Shown here: piece by piece, positions 24,401 to 35,461 of the stretch
Layout: each line of letters starts with the position of its first letter
Numbering within the stretch: position 1 is the first letter of the stretch
Source: Melastoma dodecandrum
Lineage: Eukaryota > Streptophyta > Magnoliopsida > Myrtales > Melastomataceae
Length of the DNA: 64,000 bases
Direction: 5' to 3'
Assembly (NCBI GenBank): GCA_029817715.1
Contig: JARUPY010000190.1
Span: 4,340,001 to 4,404,000, forward strand
Position numbers and translations under genes: made by a program
The notes under the pieces: generated by a model
Seen by the model: only the letters and a program-made list of their open reading frames with translations
Told to the model about the DNA's origin: nothing
Database searches by the model: none

Positions 24401-26686
24401 ACCTGCCCTTACGGTACGTTCGCTTTCCGTCGTATGCCGTTTGGATTATGTAATGCACCTGCCACGTTTCAGCGATGTATGCAAGCAATTTTTTCGGACA
24501 TGATTGAGAAGACCATTGAGGTATTCATGGATGATTTCTCAGTTTATGGATTGTCATTTACAAATTGCTTGGATAATCTTGCGGCTGTCCTTGCACGATG
24601 TGAGCGGACTAACCTGATTTTGAATTGGGAAAAGTGCCACTTTATGGTGCGTGAAGGTATTGTGCTAGGTCACAGAATTTCGGAGAGTGGCATCGAGGTG
24701 GACAAGGCCAAGGTGGAGACAATCGAAAAGTTACCCCCTCCGACATCAGTGAAAGGAGTTCGAAGTTTTCTGGGACACGCTGGCTTCTACAGGAGGTTTA
24801 TTAAAGACTTTTCAAAGATCACCAAACCGTTGTGCAACCTCCTGGAGAAAGATGCACCTTTCCTCTTTGACGGTAAGTGTATGGAGGCGTTCCATACATT
24901 GAAAGAGAGGTTAGTGTCTTCTCCAATTATCGTTGCCCCTGATTGGAACCTGCCTTTTGAACTCATGTGCGATGCGAGTGATTTAGCTGTAGGAGCGGTC
25001 TTAGGACAGAAGAAAGATAGGCATTTTCATGCAATTTACTATGCTAGTAGGACACTCGATTCCGCTCAAGTCAATTACACGACAACGGAAAAGGAGATGT
25101 TGGCAATCGTGTTTGCATTTGATAAGTTTAGGCCTTATTTGATTGGCTCTTCTGTGATTGTGCATACTGATCATGCTGCCATACGCTACCTGATTTCTAA
25201 AGCGGATTCCAAGCCGCGACTAATCCGTTGGGTTTTATTGTTGCAAGAGTTCGATCTTACAATCGTTGACAGGAAAGGTTCCGAGAATCAGGTGGCTGAT
25301 CACTTATCTCGGCTGGAGGAGGGAACAACGAGCACCACACTTTCGACGCTGATCAATGATTCCTTCCCTGATGAGCAACTGTTCGCCGTGGAGGTAGCCG
25401 CACCTTGGTATGCCGACTATGTGAACTACATAGTCGCGAATATTTTCCCTCCAGACATGTCAAGCCAACAGCGGAAAAGGTTCGTTCATGACGTAAAATT
25501 TTATATGTGGGATGAGCCTTTGCTTTTTCGTAAATGTGCAGATCAGGTTATTAGGCGTTGTGTCCCGGAGGAAGAAATCAGACCGATCCTTGAGCAGTGT
25601 CATGCATCACCGTATGGTGGACACCACGGCGGTCACAAAACAGCAGCAAAGGTCCTACAATCAGGTTTTTATTGGCCCTCCCTGTTTAAGGATGCTTACT
25701 CTTTTGTCGCACAGTGTGATCGTTGTCAAAGGGTAGGCAATATTTCGCGTCGTGACGAAATGCCCCTGAATAGCATTTTAGAGGTTGAACTTTTTGATGT
25801 ATGGGGAATAGACTTCATGGGCCCCTTCATAGACTCGTTTAAGAACAAGTACATTCTAGTGGCTGTTGATTATGTGTCAAAATGGGTAGAGGCTATTGCG
25901 TTGCCCACTAACGATGCTCGTGGAGTTTTGAAATTTCTTAGACAGATTTTCACGCGATTCGGAACACCACGAGCCATCATCAGTGACGGTGGAGCCCATT
26001 TTTGCAACAACAAGTTCAATGCACTGATGCGAAAATATGGAGTCAAGCACAAGGTGGCTTTACCCTATCATCCTCAAACATGCGGCCAAGTCGAAGTTTC
26101 CAACCGCGAAATCAAAAGGATCCTGGAAAAGACGGTAAGCGTTAATCGAAAAGACTGGTCTACCAAGCTTGACGAAGCTCTATGGGCATACAGGACGGCC
26201 TTCAAGACCCCGATAGGGACATCGCCGTACAAGCTGGTATATGGCAAAGCTTGTCACTTGCCGGTGGAGTTGGAACATAAAGCTTACTGGGCGGTTCAGA
26301 AGCTGAACATGGATCCTAGCGCAGCGGGGGAGCAACGATTACTGCAGCTAAATGAGATGGAGGAATTCCGGAAAGACGCGTACGAAAATGCCCGCATTTA
26401 CAAGGAAAAGACCAAAATATGGCATGATCGGCGCTTGAAGGATCGTAAGTTTTCTCCAGGCCAATTTGTTCTTTTATTTAACTCCAGACTGCGGTTGTTT
26501 CCAGGGAAACTCAAGTCGCGTTGGTCCGGGCCCTTCCAAATTACCCAGGTATTACCGTTCGGTGTTCTTGAGTTAGTAGGTACTGATGACTCTAACAGAT
26601 TCAAGGTGAATGCGAGTCGTGTCAAGGCTTATATGGGAGGCGTTGTCCACCGGGATCCGGGGACACTGGCTATGGAAGACGCCTAG
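21404..26686 (+). CDS. Athila-like gag-pol polyprotein, uninterrupted
   Basis: A single frame of 1,760 residues. In order: retrotransposon gag (about 60-250, with AWLYSLP and FYDGL); a coiled-coil linker rich in Glu/Gln/Lys (about 385-430) leading to ITLRNGK; aspartic protease (active site DLGAS, Asp614, then ILGRPFL); reverse transcriptase ([21 protein letters not shown], catalytic FMDDF at Asp1043/1044); RNase H (CDAS, Asp1190; HTDHAA); integrase with an HHCC zinc-binding part (from His1400; CDRCQ) and a DDE core (Asp1470, Asp1528, Glu1564, the last two separated by 35 residues). Translation start: first ATG after the leader. No CCHC zinc knuckle is visible after gag. All catalytic residues are present, so the protein could be active. 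Gag and pol share one frame, so no frameshift is needed. Confidence 0.95.
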   Translation: MRHRKGDKELLFDPEIERTFRILRRGQRDTMANANNDNIVDIAAQQPPRTMRDYAQPTPQNHAGFLRPEIQADTFEIKPSIIHMIENSNFGGLINEDPHWHLTRFEDLCGTFRYHGVSAEAIKLRLFPFSLRDKARAWLYSLPGESVSSWDDLRKHFLSKYSPPSRTVKIRNDITSFRQLAGESMYEAWDRFKELQRLCPHHDIPKWMLVQSFYDGLAEQLQSTIDSAAGGTIMNKTPDDALDLFEAMATNGQRRAPARGGGHHQIDAITALSAQLETLTKEMAALRTSTQNANPPPRSNLQVMELQEAEEANYVGGTNRNNPYSNTYNSGWRNHPNFSWRNNQEHQDVGPSRPNQPPGFAPPMRQPVSEPKSSVEDLLRQVLASNEEVRKQQEETRKQQELILKDHATSIKQLEMQMGQIAGSLVIRPQGTFPSNTELNPKNRENCSAITLRNGKDLEEKFERQEAEKEQAREKRQAKVRETESRKDSEHQSIETPVRTDPMPVVPIIPQVPFPQRLKKHTDEQQFKKFLEVFKKLQINIPFAEALEQMPSYVKFMKDILSKKRKLGGHETISLTEECSAIVQRRLPPKLKDPGKFTIPCHIGTDFFGHALCDLGASINLMPFSVFKKLNIGEVRPTSLTLQLADRSYTYPKGIVEDVLVKVDRFIFPADFVILDYEEDREVPIILGRPFLATGRTLIDVQKGELTMRIHDQEVTFNMDKAMKMPNEVDECRYVDILEEVTVETILEAYELPTEDALLDEMCEEEVAFVRQFQRVEPLDRPGTTIKPSIEEPPKLELKPLPDHLRYSYLGKNNTLPVIISSSLTNEQEELLLRVLREHQTAIGWTIADIKGISPAICMHKIVLDSEKKASVEHQRRLNPHMKEVVRKEVIKWLDAGIIYPISDSSWVSPVQCVPKKGGITVVENSKNELIPTRTVTGWRICMDYRKLNAATCKDHFPLPFIDQMLDRLAGKSFYCFLDGYSGYNQIAIAPEDQEKTTFTCPYGTFAFRRMPFGLCNAPATFQRCMQAIFSDMIEKTIEVFMDDFSVYGLSFTNCLDNLAAVLARCERTNLILNWEKCHFMVREGIVLGHRISESGIEVDKAKVETIEKLPPPTSVKGVRSFLGHAGFYRRFIKDFSKITKPLCNLLEKDAPFLFDGKCMEAFHTLKERLVSSPIIVAPDWNLPFELMCDASDLAVGAVLGQKKDRHFHAIYYASRTLDSAQVNYTTTEKEMLAIVFAFDKFRPYLIGSSVIVHTDHAAIRYLISKADSKPRLIRWVLLLQEFDLTIVDRKGSENQVADHLSRLEEGTTSTTLSTLINDSFPDEQLFAVEVAAPWYADYVNYIVANIFPPDMSSQQRKRFVHDVKFYMWDEPLLFRKCADQVIRRCVPEEEIRPILEQCHASPYGGHHGGHKTAAKVLQSGFYWPSLFKDAYSFVAQCDRCQRVGNISRRDEMPLNSILEVELFDVWGIDFMGPFIDSFKNKYILVAVDYVSKWVEAIALPTNDARGVLKFLRQIFTRFGTPRAIISDGGAHFCNNKFNALMRKYGVKHKVALPYHPQTCGQVEVSNREIKRILEKTVSVNRKDWSTKLDEALWAYRTAFKTPIGTSPYKLVYGKACHLPVELEHKAYWAVQKLNMDPSAAGEQRLLQLNEMEEFRKDAYENARIYKEKTKIWHDRRLKDRKFSPGQFVLLFNSRLRLFPGKLKSRWSGPFQITQVLPFGVLELVGTDDSNRFKVNASRVKAYMGGVVHRDPGTLAMEDA

Positions 26687-26893
26687 TGGATCAACATGTC
26701 AAGCCGATGACGTTAAATCAGGCGCTTGTTGGGAGGCAACCCAACAATCTTTTTATTTAAACTTGTGCATTGTTTTTATTTTTATTCTTATTTTTATTTT
26801 CATTTTTGATTTAGTACTCAAGAATTTCTCGTTTTCTTAGGTGGGCAATAGGCAGGACGCACAAGAGAAGGGGCGCCTCATCCACAGACCGTA

Positions 26894-27127
26894 CAGTGCG
26901 GCCGCACTAAAAGGGAGATGCGGCCGCACCAACTGAAGAAGCCCCCATGACCAGTAGCCACAGTGCGGCCGCACTTAGGGGAGATGCGGCCGCACCAACT
27001 GAAGAAGCCCCCACGACCAGTAGCCACAGTGCGGCCGCACTTAGGGGAGATGCGGCCGCACCAACTGAAGAAGCCTGTGACCAGAGGCCACAGTGCGGCC
27101 GCACTAAAAGGAGATGCGGCCGCACCA
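26894..27127. repeat. Tandem repeat with paired CG-rich palindromes between pol and the 3' ORF
   Basis: Four units of about 55-65 bp, each with GTGCGGCCGCAC, a short spacer and ATGCGGCCGCAC, followed by a spacer resembling CAACTGAAGAAGCC. The two middle units are almost identical. The motif is the one in the LTRs. It is followed by an (AT)n run (27136-27157). Confidence 0.9.
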
Positions 27128-27497
27128 CTTAAAAAATATATATATATATATATATATAAAAACACGGCCTTCCTCGCCTCTCTTTCATTCTTACCCTAAT
27201 TTTCTTTCTTCTTTTTGCAGGAGAAGGGTCGGCCGTCACCCCCAACCGCCCTAGAGCCCCGACAAGCCATCGCCCCTCCACCACGTCAAAACGCCGGATT
27301 TCGGCAACCGCATTGCCACTCACCGTCTCTTCCCAGCAGATTCCCGCGGTTTGCACATCCTCTAACCTTCCCTTGGTTTGGGTGTTGTGTGGTAGCGATT
27401 GAATTTGGGTTTGGGTGTTGTGTGGTAGCGATCGGATTGGGGATTGGGTGTTGGTTAGGTAGCGTTTCCCGGTTAATCTGATTGCTTGATTGTGATT

Positions 27498-28598
27498 ATG
27501 GCCCCTAAGAAGAAAGCGAGAGTGATTGAACACCCGCCCGCTAGGGGTCGAGCTAGGGGAGGCATGACGGAGGCCGCAGAGACTCGATATAGGGAGGACT
27601 TGGTAAATAGGACTCTTAACGTCGAACGGGGATTAGATTATAGCAATGGCCATATGTACAACTTTAGGTACACCATCTCCCGCCTTCATTGGGAGAAATT
27701 TGTAGAATCACCAGCGGCTTTTGTCGTACCCGTAGTGCGCGAGTTCTATGCCATTGCGGGCACCATGGATAGGGGTACGATGGTTGTGCCCGTTAGGGGA
27801 AAAGATGTTTGTTTTAGCGCTGCGGCGATTACGGAATTGTATAACCTCCCCTATATAGCTCAAGATGAGTTCTACACCACGGTCAATGAGCATTTCGATG
27901 CCGCTGCTATATTAGGGAGATTAACCATTCCGGGGTCGTCTTGGACATTGTCTAAGAGTACCCAACAGCCCATATCCCTGCTCAACACTAATCTAAAACC
28001 GGAAGCTAGGTTGTGGTTGCAATTTATCTCGTCTCGCTTGATGCCCGCAAAGCATACAACGAAAGTGACAAAAGAACGCGCAGTGCTTGTTTATTGCATT
28101 CTTGAGTGCAAATAGATAGATGTCGCTTCGTTGATTTCTCATATGCTAACAACGAGCATGCAGGATCCTAATCTTGGGATTTGGTTCCCCGCGACGATTT
28201 TCCAGTTGTGTAAACGTGCAGGGGTGCTTTGGGATGCCCGAGAAGAGGTGAAACATATCCCTCGCGAACTCAATTACTCCACCCTGGTCAGCATGGAGCA
28301 AGCCTACGAGAGGACGCATGGGGTGGCGTCGTCTGATGACGAAGGTATGGATCTTGCCCCCGTTCCCGCTCACCCTTCTAGCTCTGCTGCAGCGCCTCCT
28401 CCACGAGCCACAACCGAGGATGGCTTCCAACAAGAAATGCGGCGTTTCATGAGGTCTCAACGAGCGTTCAATCGCTATCAAATGGATTTCAATCGGCGCG
28501 TCGCAGCGCACATGAACATGGATATCGATGACTTGAGCGAGCCCGATGATCAAGACTCTCCCAATGGGGGAGATACCTCCGGCTCCGCCGAGTTTTGA
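27498..28598 (+). pseudogene. Athila 3' ORF (putative plant transposon protein domain), one in-frame stop
   Basis: The frame runs 366 codons from ATG at 27498 (MAPKKKARV, a basic start that could be a nuclear signal) to TGA at 28598, broken once by TAG at 28113-28115, after which the same frame continues with recognisable protein. The middle part (NRTLNVERGLDY, VREFYAIAGTMDRG, YNLPYIAQDEFY, RLMPAKHTTKVTKERA) belongs to the plant-specific domain often annotated as putative plant transposon protein, found downstream of pol in Athila-type elements. The tail is acidic, with Ser/Ala/Pro-rich stretches. I see no membrane segment, so the label env is not supported here. Confidence 0.75.
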
Positions 28599-29655
28599 GG
28601 CTCGTATCACTCTCCCTATTGTTTGCCTTGTTTTGTTTCGCACCGGGACGTTGCTCCCTTTAGGTTTGGGGGTGCCGTTTCTGTTTTGCTTTGTGTCTGC
28701 ATTGTGTTAGCATGGATGGCATTTTCATTGTTAGTTTGAGTTGAGTTGATTGTGTGGTTTATGTTAGCCTAAGGAGTTGGAGTTGATAGGATCGTATTCA
28801 AGGATGTGATTAATCGGCTAGGCTCCTAGTGTAGGAGGACGAGAGCCTTTACTTTGACTTGTGATTAGGCGATAGTTGTCCAATCCGAAACTAGGAGATA
28901 AATGAAAGTTTTTGGCTTCGGCGAATCTCGAACCTTTTGAGCACACGGAGGGCGACATAAGTAGAACTACCTCGGCCTTTTGAGACATAAGTGTTAGGCA
29001 ACCAAACAAAGGAAAAGAGAATTTTTAAAATGTTTTGCCAAGGCTCTGAGTACCAATGTTCGGGCGTAAAAAAAAAAGAAAAAAAAAAAAGAAAACAAAG
29101 AAAGAAAAGTGTGAGAAATTGATGAATTGCCTGAATATGTACTTGTGGTGTAAGTCTTGATGGTGGTGGCTTGAGTGATTAGATCCGAGGGGTGCTTTAT
29201 CACCCAATGCCTTGAACCAACTGGTTCGGGAGTCATTGATCGAAAACTTGTTAAATAGGTACCCACTGTTAATGACGAGCATTTAGAGTCGTGCAAACGA
29301 AAAAAAAAGGGAAAAGAAATGAAAGTGTGTTGCCTAGCGTGAAGAATCATAGGTTTGGGTTGGTTTTGCGATTCGTTGCCTGAAGTGTGCTATTTTGGTG
29401 ATAGACTCGTTTTAGCCTCTGGTTGGAGTCGAAAATGTTTGTAAAGGAATGCGGTGGAGGATTGGAATGCAGGATTACCGAGGCACAAGTCGGGTAGGGG
29501 CAGGAGTTCAAATATACTAGTTGAGCAACCGATAACTGAGAATGTTTAGCGTGACTAGAAACTCCGACACACTTAGGCTACCGTTGCATTAGATTGTTTT
29601 AGGTGCATTTTCTATTTGTTTTGCTCGGGACTAGCAAAATCTAGGTTTGGGGGTG
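28599..29655 (+). other. Athila 3' non-coding leader with duplicated polypurine motif
   Basis: No ORF is supported. AGGTTTGGGGGTG occurs twice: near 28662-28674, about 65 bases after the 3' ORF, and at 29643-29655 directly before the 3' LTR. The second is the polypurine tract; the first is an internal copy. An A-rich stretch lies at 29067-29110. Confidence 0.7.
29643..29655 (+). other. Polypurine tract of the Athila-like element
   Basis: AGGTTTGGGGGTG, immediately followed by the LTR start TGATAAC. Confidence 0.7.
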
Positions 29656-30998
29656 TGATAACTCTAAGAAATTAGAGTTACAAATCACATTTTAGAACAA
29701 ATTCGATGTTAGTTTCCGTTGTTTAGTCTCGTTTGTGCGTTTCTCATGGTTTGTTTTGGAGTGTGCACGTATATGTTGGTTTTGTAGGAAAACGAGTGAT
29801 ACGGAGCGAAATCCATGAGGAGGAAGCCGTATAAAAGGAGGAGGAATGGCCAGACGTGAAGGTGTGGCCGCACCAAGCAGATATGCGGCCGCACATGAAG
29901 AGCAGAGGAGGACGAGATGAGCAGAACGTGAGGTGCGGCCGCACTAACTGGAGATGCGGCCGCACCAGGAGGATTAGAAGAGGAGCTAAGAGGCAGAACG
30001 TGAGGTGCGGCCGCACCAAGTAGAGATGCGGCCGCACCGGTCGAGGTGGAAGAAGGACATCACAGTGGCGGAGGTGCGGCCGCACCAAAGGCCTGTGCGG
30101 CCGCACCGGACGAGGATCAACTTGAGATATTTTCTTTGGTTTCCTTTATTATTTCTTTAGAAGTCCTAGTATAAAAACCTTGGTGAGGACTCGGTTTAGG
30201 GTTATCTGAGACACCTCTTGACGGCCGGAAACAGAGAATTGAGATCTTGAGGGAGTTCTTCATGTCTTCCCTTAGTTTCTGCGTTTTCATGATGTTTCCG
30301 ATGTCGAACTAATTTGCTTTATAGGATTGTGATGAACCGATTCGCGTAGTCGGTTGTCTACACTCTTTTCAGATTTAATTTATGAAGTTCTGCGTTTTCT
30401 TACGTTTCCTTGTGTGCATTGCCTACTTATCGGGTTGATCGCCGGTTTGTTTGATTTCTTATCGCTAAGTGAACTCGAGAGAGACTTAGGATTAGAAGAG
30501 AGGAAACGTAACCTGAGTTAAGGCTGAGAGATCGGGTTAATTAGAGAGTATAGAGATATACACTCGTGGGTAACCGATTAGCAATTGGAGTTTAAGGAAT
30601 CGTAGATACTCATAACACGCTGTAGAGATATAGGTTTATGAGTGTTCGCTGATTCACCGTTACACACTCGAGAGAGGTATAACGACTATTTAGGAATTGC
30701 GGTTAGTAAACGCAGAAACCGAATGAATTGAGGAAGAGAGAGTGCGGATAACTGACGAAACGATAGGGGATTCATAGTCCTAGGCTTTTCTTCCATTGAC
30801 TACTGCTTTACTTTTGTTTTCTGCAATTTTAGTTACTTGCATCAACTCATTAAATCAGTTAACTGTTTACGGCTAGAATCTGAGACTTGCTGGTAATCGG
30901 CAGTAGGTTCTAACTAGTCCTCGTGGGAACGATACTTTTTCTCATCATTATATTACTTGCGCGACCCGTATACTTGCGTGTGCGATTTGATTCGAACA
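29656..30998 (+). repeat. Athila-like 3' LTR
   Basis: Same length (1,343 bp) as the 5' LTR, with substitutions only and no gaps seen. Differences cluster in the palindrome array: one site reads CACTAACTGGAG where the 5' copy reads CACCAAGCAGAG. Confidence 0.92.
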
Positions 30999-31003
30999 AA
31001 GAA
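30999..31003. repeat. Target-site duplication AAGAA, right copy
   Basis: Identical to 19949-19953. Confidence 0.9.
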
Positions 31004-31779
31004 CAAGTAGATTAGTGCATAAAACAATTAAGTTCATTCGCCCGGAACTTACCTTGGGGGTCGCCGGAGGTGCTAACGAACAAACGCGAGGAAGGAGCAT
31101 CTGGATGATTTCAATGATCGGAGCGATTGTGTGTCTCCGTCCAGTGGAAAACAATCATTTTCTTAAATTGAAACTGTCTTTATTTCTTGCCTAAGATGAG
31201 ATGACAATCTCGTATTGTTTCGTTTCCTTTTTAATAATACTGAAGAAACGAGTACTCGGAACCGAAGATCACTAATCCAATAATAATACCCAATCCCCAG
31301 TAGAGACCAAATCGTCCCTCGGGACATATCAATGTTTTCATCTACGACTTGAGATTTATTTGATATATTTATCAATATTGGGTGCATGATTTTATGTAGA
31401 TGGTTTATTGTTTGTCTTATTCTCAAGAATATTCTCTCTTTTTGGGACAAACAATTAAGTAAAATGTACAAATAAAAACACAAACATCCCTCCATAAGTA
31501 AAAGAACGTGATTTTTTGTTTGTTTTTGTTTTTAAATTTTTTGTTTCTGATTATGCAACTGGACACAGCTTACATTTCATTCCTCGTACATAAGGATTAG
31601 GTATATTTATGCTTGTCTTTTATGGTCATTTTGTTTTTGACATTGCATTCACCAAATCCAAGAATTACTGGTTGATGAATAATAGAATTACAATAAGACG
31701 AATAAAAATCTTATATATAAAGTAGATGAACTTTCTTCGGGCCTCCTGCGAATCATATTATAAGTCGTAGGTTCTCAAG
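31004..31779. other. Intergenic: right flank of Athila insertion and S-protein homologue 3 promoter
   Basis: Formerly continuous with the sequence left of 19949. A TATA-like TTATATATAA lies at 31711-31720, about 60 bases before the ATG at 31780. No gene seen. Confidence 0.5.
31711..31720 (+). promoter_or_regulatory. Putative TATA box of S-protein homologue 3
   Basis: TTATATATAA about 60 bases upstream of the start codon. Confidence 0.55.
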
Positions 31780-32181
31780 ATGGGTAAACAACGGGAGACT
31801 GTCCTACTTTTGTCCTTCATCTTTGCCTTCATGACCGTGTCCTCTGCTTTTACCATCTGCATTTACAACCACCTCGAAGACGGAAATGCCATGTCCCTTC
31901 ACTGCGCATCGAGAGACGACGACCTGGGTCAAAACGAGATCGCCAACAAGCAGGGTTATTGCTGGAGTTTCGGGCGAAATTTTTGGGAGAGTACTCTTTT
32001 CTATTGTCATATTTCACAGGGGAACGTTCGAAACTTTCTGTTCGACGCATACATCGACAAGAGAGATCCTAAGAGGTGTCTATCGGGGTGCATCTGGTCT
32101 GTGCAGCTTGACGGGGTTCACGGTAGAAATTTTTATTCCGCTGAATACGACATATTTATTCCATGGCCAAAGTCTATCTGA
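31780..32181 (+). CDS. Plant self-incompatibility S1-family (S-protein homologue) 3
   Basis: Single exon, 133 residues. The signal peptide is about residues 1-25 (LLLSFIFAFMTVSSAF). S1 landmarks: MSLHCASRDDDLG, CWSFGRNFW, TLFYCHISQGN, FLFDAYI, a Cys pair around CLSGC, WSVQLDGVHG and FIPWPKS. It is very similar to the gene at 15684-16085; the two form a same-strand pair now separated by the transposons. Confidence 0.93.
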   Translation: MGKQRETVLLLSFIFAFMTVSSAFTICIYNHLEDGNAMSLHCASRDDDLGQNEIANKQGYCWSFGRNFWESTLFYCHISQGNVRNFLFDAYIDKRDPKRCLSGCIWSVQLDGVHGRNFYSAEYDIFIPWPKSI

Positions 32182-33194
32182 AGACCACCTTGACATGCCA
32201 CGACGGTGTTGAAAGCCTAGAGATGAGGCTGTTCATCTTTCAACGAGACTAAATATCCTCAAAGCGGTTAAAAAGTTTATACGCTGAAAGGTTCGCGTAG
32301 ACTTACGAGGACCAAAACTTGTATTTTCGTATGATATTAAATAAAGCTGCCGTTTGCAATTCTGGCGTGAATCAATTATTTCCGTTTATGGGTTATGCTT
32401 CGCCTTTCGCGCATCGCCTTTGACTCCCTCATGGGAATTGAAGATGAATGGCGGAGGGATCGTGCAGGCTATTTAGGAGGATCGACCTAGATTCCACCAC
32501 AGCTCATCGGCGATCGTATCAAGAGGTCGACCGGGTGACATCGGGGGAGCGATCTTGGATCTACGTTTGTCGATCCACCGATGTCGAGGGCCGAGGCACA
32601 TACATCTTTCACTTCGTAAGTCTTGTGATTTCAGTCGTGTTGTCTCAATCACTGGTTATGATATGCCATGTCGATTTTTGAAGGAACGATCATTAGTTAT
32701 CCCGCTGTGATGACATTATAATGAAAGGTTGTGGTTGACCTGGTTACATGTTAGAGTTTTTCTTTTGATTAACTCATCCGGGTAAGTAAGCAATCTTGAC
32801 TATTAAATTCCTTCGAGGTGACCAAGATCGAGAAAATTTTGTCAGGAAGTCGAATGTTGCCTTATGTTTATTTTGTCTGTAATATAATTTACTTCACCTT
32901 GGCAATCTTTCATTTAGCACCCACAAAACTTTCAGAAACATTAACGATTACAATTTTATTGATGCTTAGAAATTTAAGAAAGTCACAAGGCACACCCTCT
33001 GGCACCCGAAAGCGGTCGTGGATGAGCAACGTATCGGAAAAGACTAACGGTTCGATCTCATTACTTTCGAACATTACATTTCAGCATCGGCCTCGGGACC
33101 AATATTGTAAAACATCTTCTTGAGATTATTGCAGCAGTACAACCCCATTCCATAAGAAGCCATAAACATCTCCTTGGACACGTTGAGGACACCT
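32182..33194. other. Intergenic between convergent S-protein homologues 3 and 4
   Basis: Contains both 3' UTRs (AATAAAGC at 32340). ORFs near 32448 and 32818 resemble no known family. Nothing else recognised. Confidence 0.5.
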
Positions 33195-33614
33195 TTAGTT
33201 GGAATTTGGCCATGGAATAAATATGTCCCATTTTCCGGAATGCAAATTTCGACCATGTATGCCATCGGACTGCACGGACCAGACAGACCAAAAACATACA
33301 ATATCGCACCTATCAGCATCCCTCTTGGCGTCGAAGGCGTCGAATACAACTCCATGAGCATCCCCTTTGGAAACATGACAATAGAAGAGGGTAGTACCCC
33401 AAACATTCTGATAAAAATTCCAATAGTAGTAGTCCCCGTTGGGAATTTCGTGTTGACCCAGATCGTCATCCTTCGATTTGCAGTGAATGGACAAGGTTTT
33501 CTGATCCTCAAGCATGTTCCCGATGATCACTTGAGAAGGTTGAGTTGCCGAAGTCATGATTACACAAGAGCAGACGAGCAACAATAGTTTCATTATCTTT
33601 ATATGTGTTTTCAT
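33195..33614 (-). CDS. Plant self-incompatibility S1-family (S-protein homologue) 4
   Basis: 139 residues from the ATG at 33614 (an alternative ATG at 33593 gives 132). The longer open frame to 33668 does not begin with ATG and crosses a TATA box, so I reject it. Signal peptide around LLLLVCSCVIMTSA. S1 landmarks: LSIHCKSKDDDLG, YWNFYQNVWG, TLFYCHVSKG, VVFDAFDA, SVQSDGIHGRN and FIPWP. Confidence 0.92.
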   Translation of the reverse strand: MKTHIKIMKLLLLVCSCVIMTSATQPSQVIIGNMLEDQKTLSIHCKSKDDDLGQHEIPNGDYYYWNFYQNVWGTTLFYCHVSKGDAHGVVFDAFDAKRDADRCDIVCFWSVWSVQSDGIHGRNLHSGKWDIFIPWPNSN

Positions 33615-33656
33615 TCTGAACAACTTTTGAATTGAATGAATAAGGGCTTGTGGCTT

Positions 33657-33664
33657 TATAAATA
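33657..33664 (-). promoter_or_regulatory. Putative TATA box of S-protein homologue 4
   Basis: The minus strand reads TATTTATA, within CTATTTATAAAG, about 43 bases upstream of the ATG at 33614. Confidence 0.55.
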
Positions 33665-34451
33665 GCATTTAAGCCTATAACCTTTCCAAAAAATCTTCAC
33701 TGTTTGACAAATAGTAATGTTTCGGGTCATGTTAGGACAATATCACTAAATGTTAAAGAAGAAATCACTTAAACATGAAGCCAAGTAGATGCATATTACC
33801 TATGAGACAAGATCGAAAATTCGACTAATCGCCGATTACTGCCTAACATGTTCTATACTTAGTTGTGCAATAAAATATTCATCAAGGACATGTAACATTC
33901 ATGAAGAAGTCTTTTGATAGTCGACAAATTAAATTACATTCAATGAATAAGGGCCGTGAAGCTTACCCGTCCTTCGTCTATCGATGAATCATTTGAATAA
34001 GTTACTATAGCCGTGTTATGATCTATCGCGACTTTGGCGATACTTCTACACAAATTGGCCAAAATACTATATGGCCAATGAACAGAACAAAAATTGAAAG
34101 TTCCCGTGGAATTTTTTGAGGCATTTATATTCATTGGAAAATTGAACAAGACAGATGAAAATGTTGTTTCGTGCTACATAATGCTAAGGACATCAAAGCA
34201 ATAGGAAGCTCGAAGCTTAGAAAACGAGGAGAGTAATTGTCTTCAAATGGATAGTTGTAGTTGTTTGAAAGTTTGGTATTAGGCTAAAAATGTTGTTATT
34301 CAAATTTATACTTAAATTATGATGTCGACCCATAAGCCTTGACAAAAACTGTCATATACTTAAGTCCCTGATAAACTCCCACCCGATATAGTCGCGTGGC
34401 TTCGTACATGTCGTACATGTCGTTTAATTATTTTTTCCATGTAACTCAATT

Positions 34452-34576
34452 TTTTCGTATATGTCATTTCAATGTTCTTACATGTAGTCAAATTTTTCGT
34501 ATATGTCATTTCGTTGTTCTTACGGTAGCCCATTTTTTTGTATATGTCATTTCATTGCTTTTTATATATAGCCACA
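34452..34576. repeat. Degenerate tandem repeat, about 41-bp unit
   Basis: Three units, each starting TTTTTCGTATATGTCATTTC or a close variant (34452, 34494, 34533), with more divergent copies just upstream. Confidence 0.7.
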
Positions 34577-35461
34577 TATGTTCGTACATTTGTAAAACGG
34601 TTAAGCATTGAGGTTAATTTATAGCACGAGCATTGAATTCGTCTTCTCATAAGGTAGCGTAAGGATTACAGTTTTCGTCTGCATTCCACACACAAAAGAA
34701 TTCGGAGAAGTTGATAGAGTCGTTCTAATAAGTCCATATAGAATTCATTACGTTGACTTATTATTACGAAAAGAAATATTTTAAAGTTTAGACCATAAAA
34801 GAAAGTCGTTCAAATATTATATGTTCATTTATCTTATAGAATAACCCAAAAAAATTGGTAAATTCCAAAATATTTGTAAAAAGTACTAAATCTCTTCGAG
34901 GGAATTCATAAATTATAAATATTTGGTTCTTTAAAAAATAAAAATAAAAAAACGAGACTAACGAATAAAATATTCTACAATTATATGTCATCCGGGGCTG
35001 TGGTAGGGTAAATGTCATGCCCGAATCTATTAATTGGCCCATTCTCGGTCCAGGAGCCCATGATTTTCAGAAGGAAGCAACCATGATGATTCACGTCTAT
35101 TTGTGTTCTTAATTAGTCATCCAGAGTATTGAACATCTCTACAGCATCGACCGCAACCAATAAACTTCGCGGCAAATCTCTTCATGTCTGATATTAATTC
35201 TCGAATCCGTATTCAATTCTATTTCCGATAGGTGATGTTATCATCGACTATTATTATCGAATAGTTCTGCGTAGGAAAGATCCAAAGCCAATCTCAGGAC
35301 TATATAGGGTCATTATGTGCTTTACTTTTATGAAATTTTACAGGATTACAATTCCAATGATTATGAGAAATTTAAAAATATATCACATCCGTGCTCAGAA
35401 CATTACGGCGCGGAGCTTATTTAGGATTCCTTCGTACCTGGATCATTAGGTGTGGATCGAC

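Larger units (their letters stand above)
19954..30998 (+). mobile_element. Athila-lineage Ty3/gypsy LTR retrotransposon, full length
   Basis: An 11,045-bp element with two direct LTRs of 1,343 bp (19954-21296 and 29656-30998), a tRNA-Asp-type primer binding site at 21303, an open gag-pol (21404-26686), a palindrome-rich spacer, a 3' ORF with one stop (27498-28598), a long 3' leader and a polypurine tract just before the 3' LTR. AAGAA flanks it on both sides. The LTRs differ at roughly twenty positions by eye, which suggests a fairly recent insertion. The first base of the 5' LTR is C where the 3' LTR has T (TGATAAC). The lineage is assigned from the Athila-type gag, the ITLRNGK motif, the PBS and the ORF downstream of pol. 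Confidence 0.93.
33615..35461. other. AT-rich intergenic region between S-protein homologues 4 and 5
   Basis: No gene is supported. It contains the short tandem repeat listed separately. Confidence 0.5.

Noticed and set aside
26894..27127. Regularly spaced palindromic repeats resembling a CRISPR array
   Set aside because: Plant retrotransposon context, spacers are near-identical rather than unique, and no cas genes.
31052..31154. Possible upstream exon with a GTAAGT donor, in line with the broken 3' ORF left of the Athila element
   Set aside because: No ATG in the frame and no protein match; the match to a splice donor alone is too weak.
33615..33668. N-terminal extension of S-protein homologue 4 up to 33668
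   Set aside because: The first codon is not ATG and the extension overlaps the TATA box.
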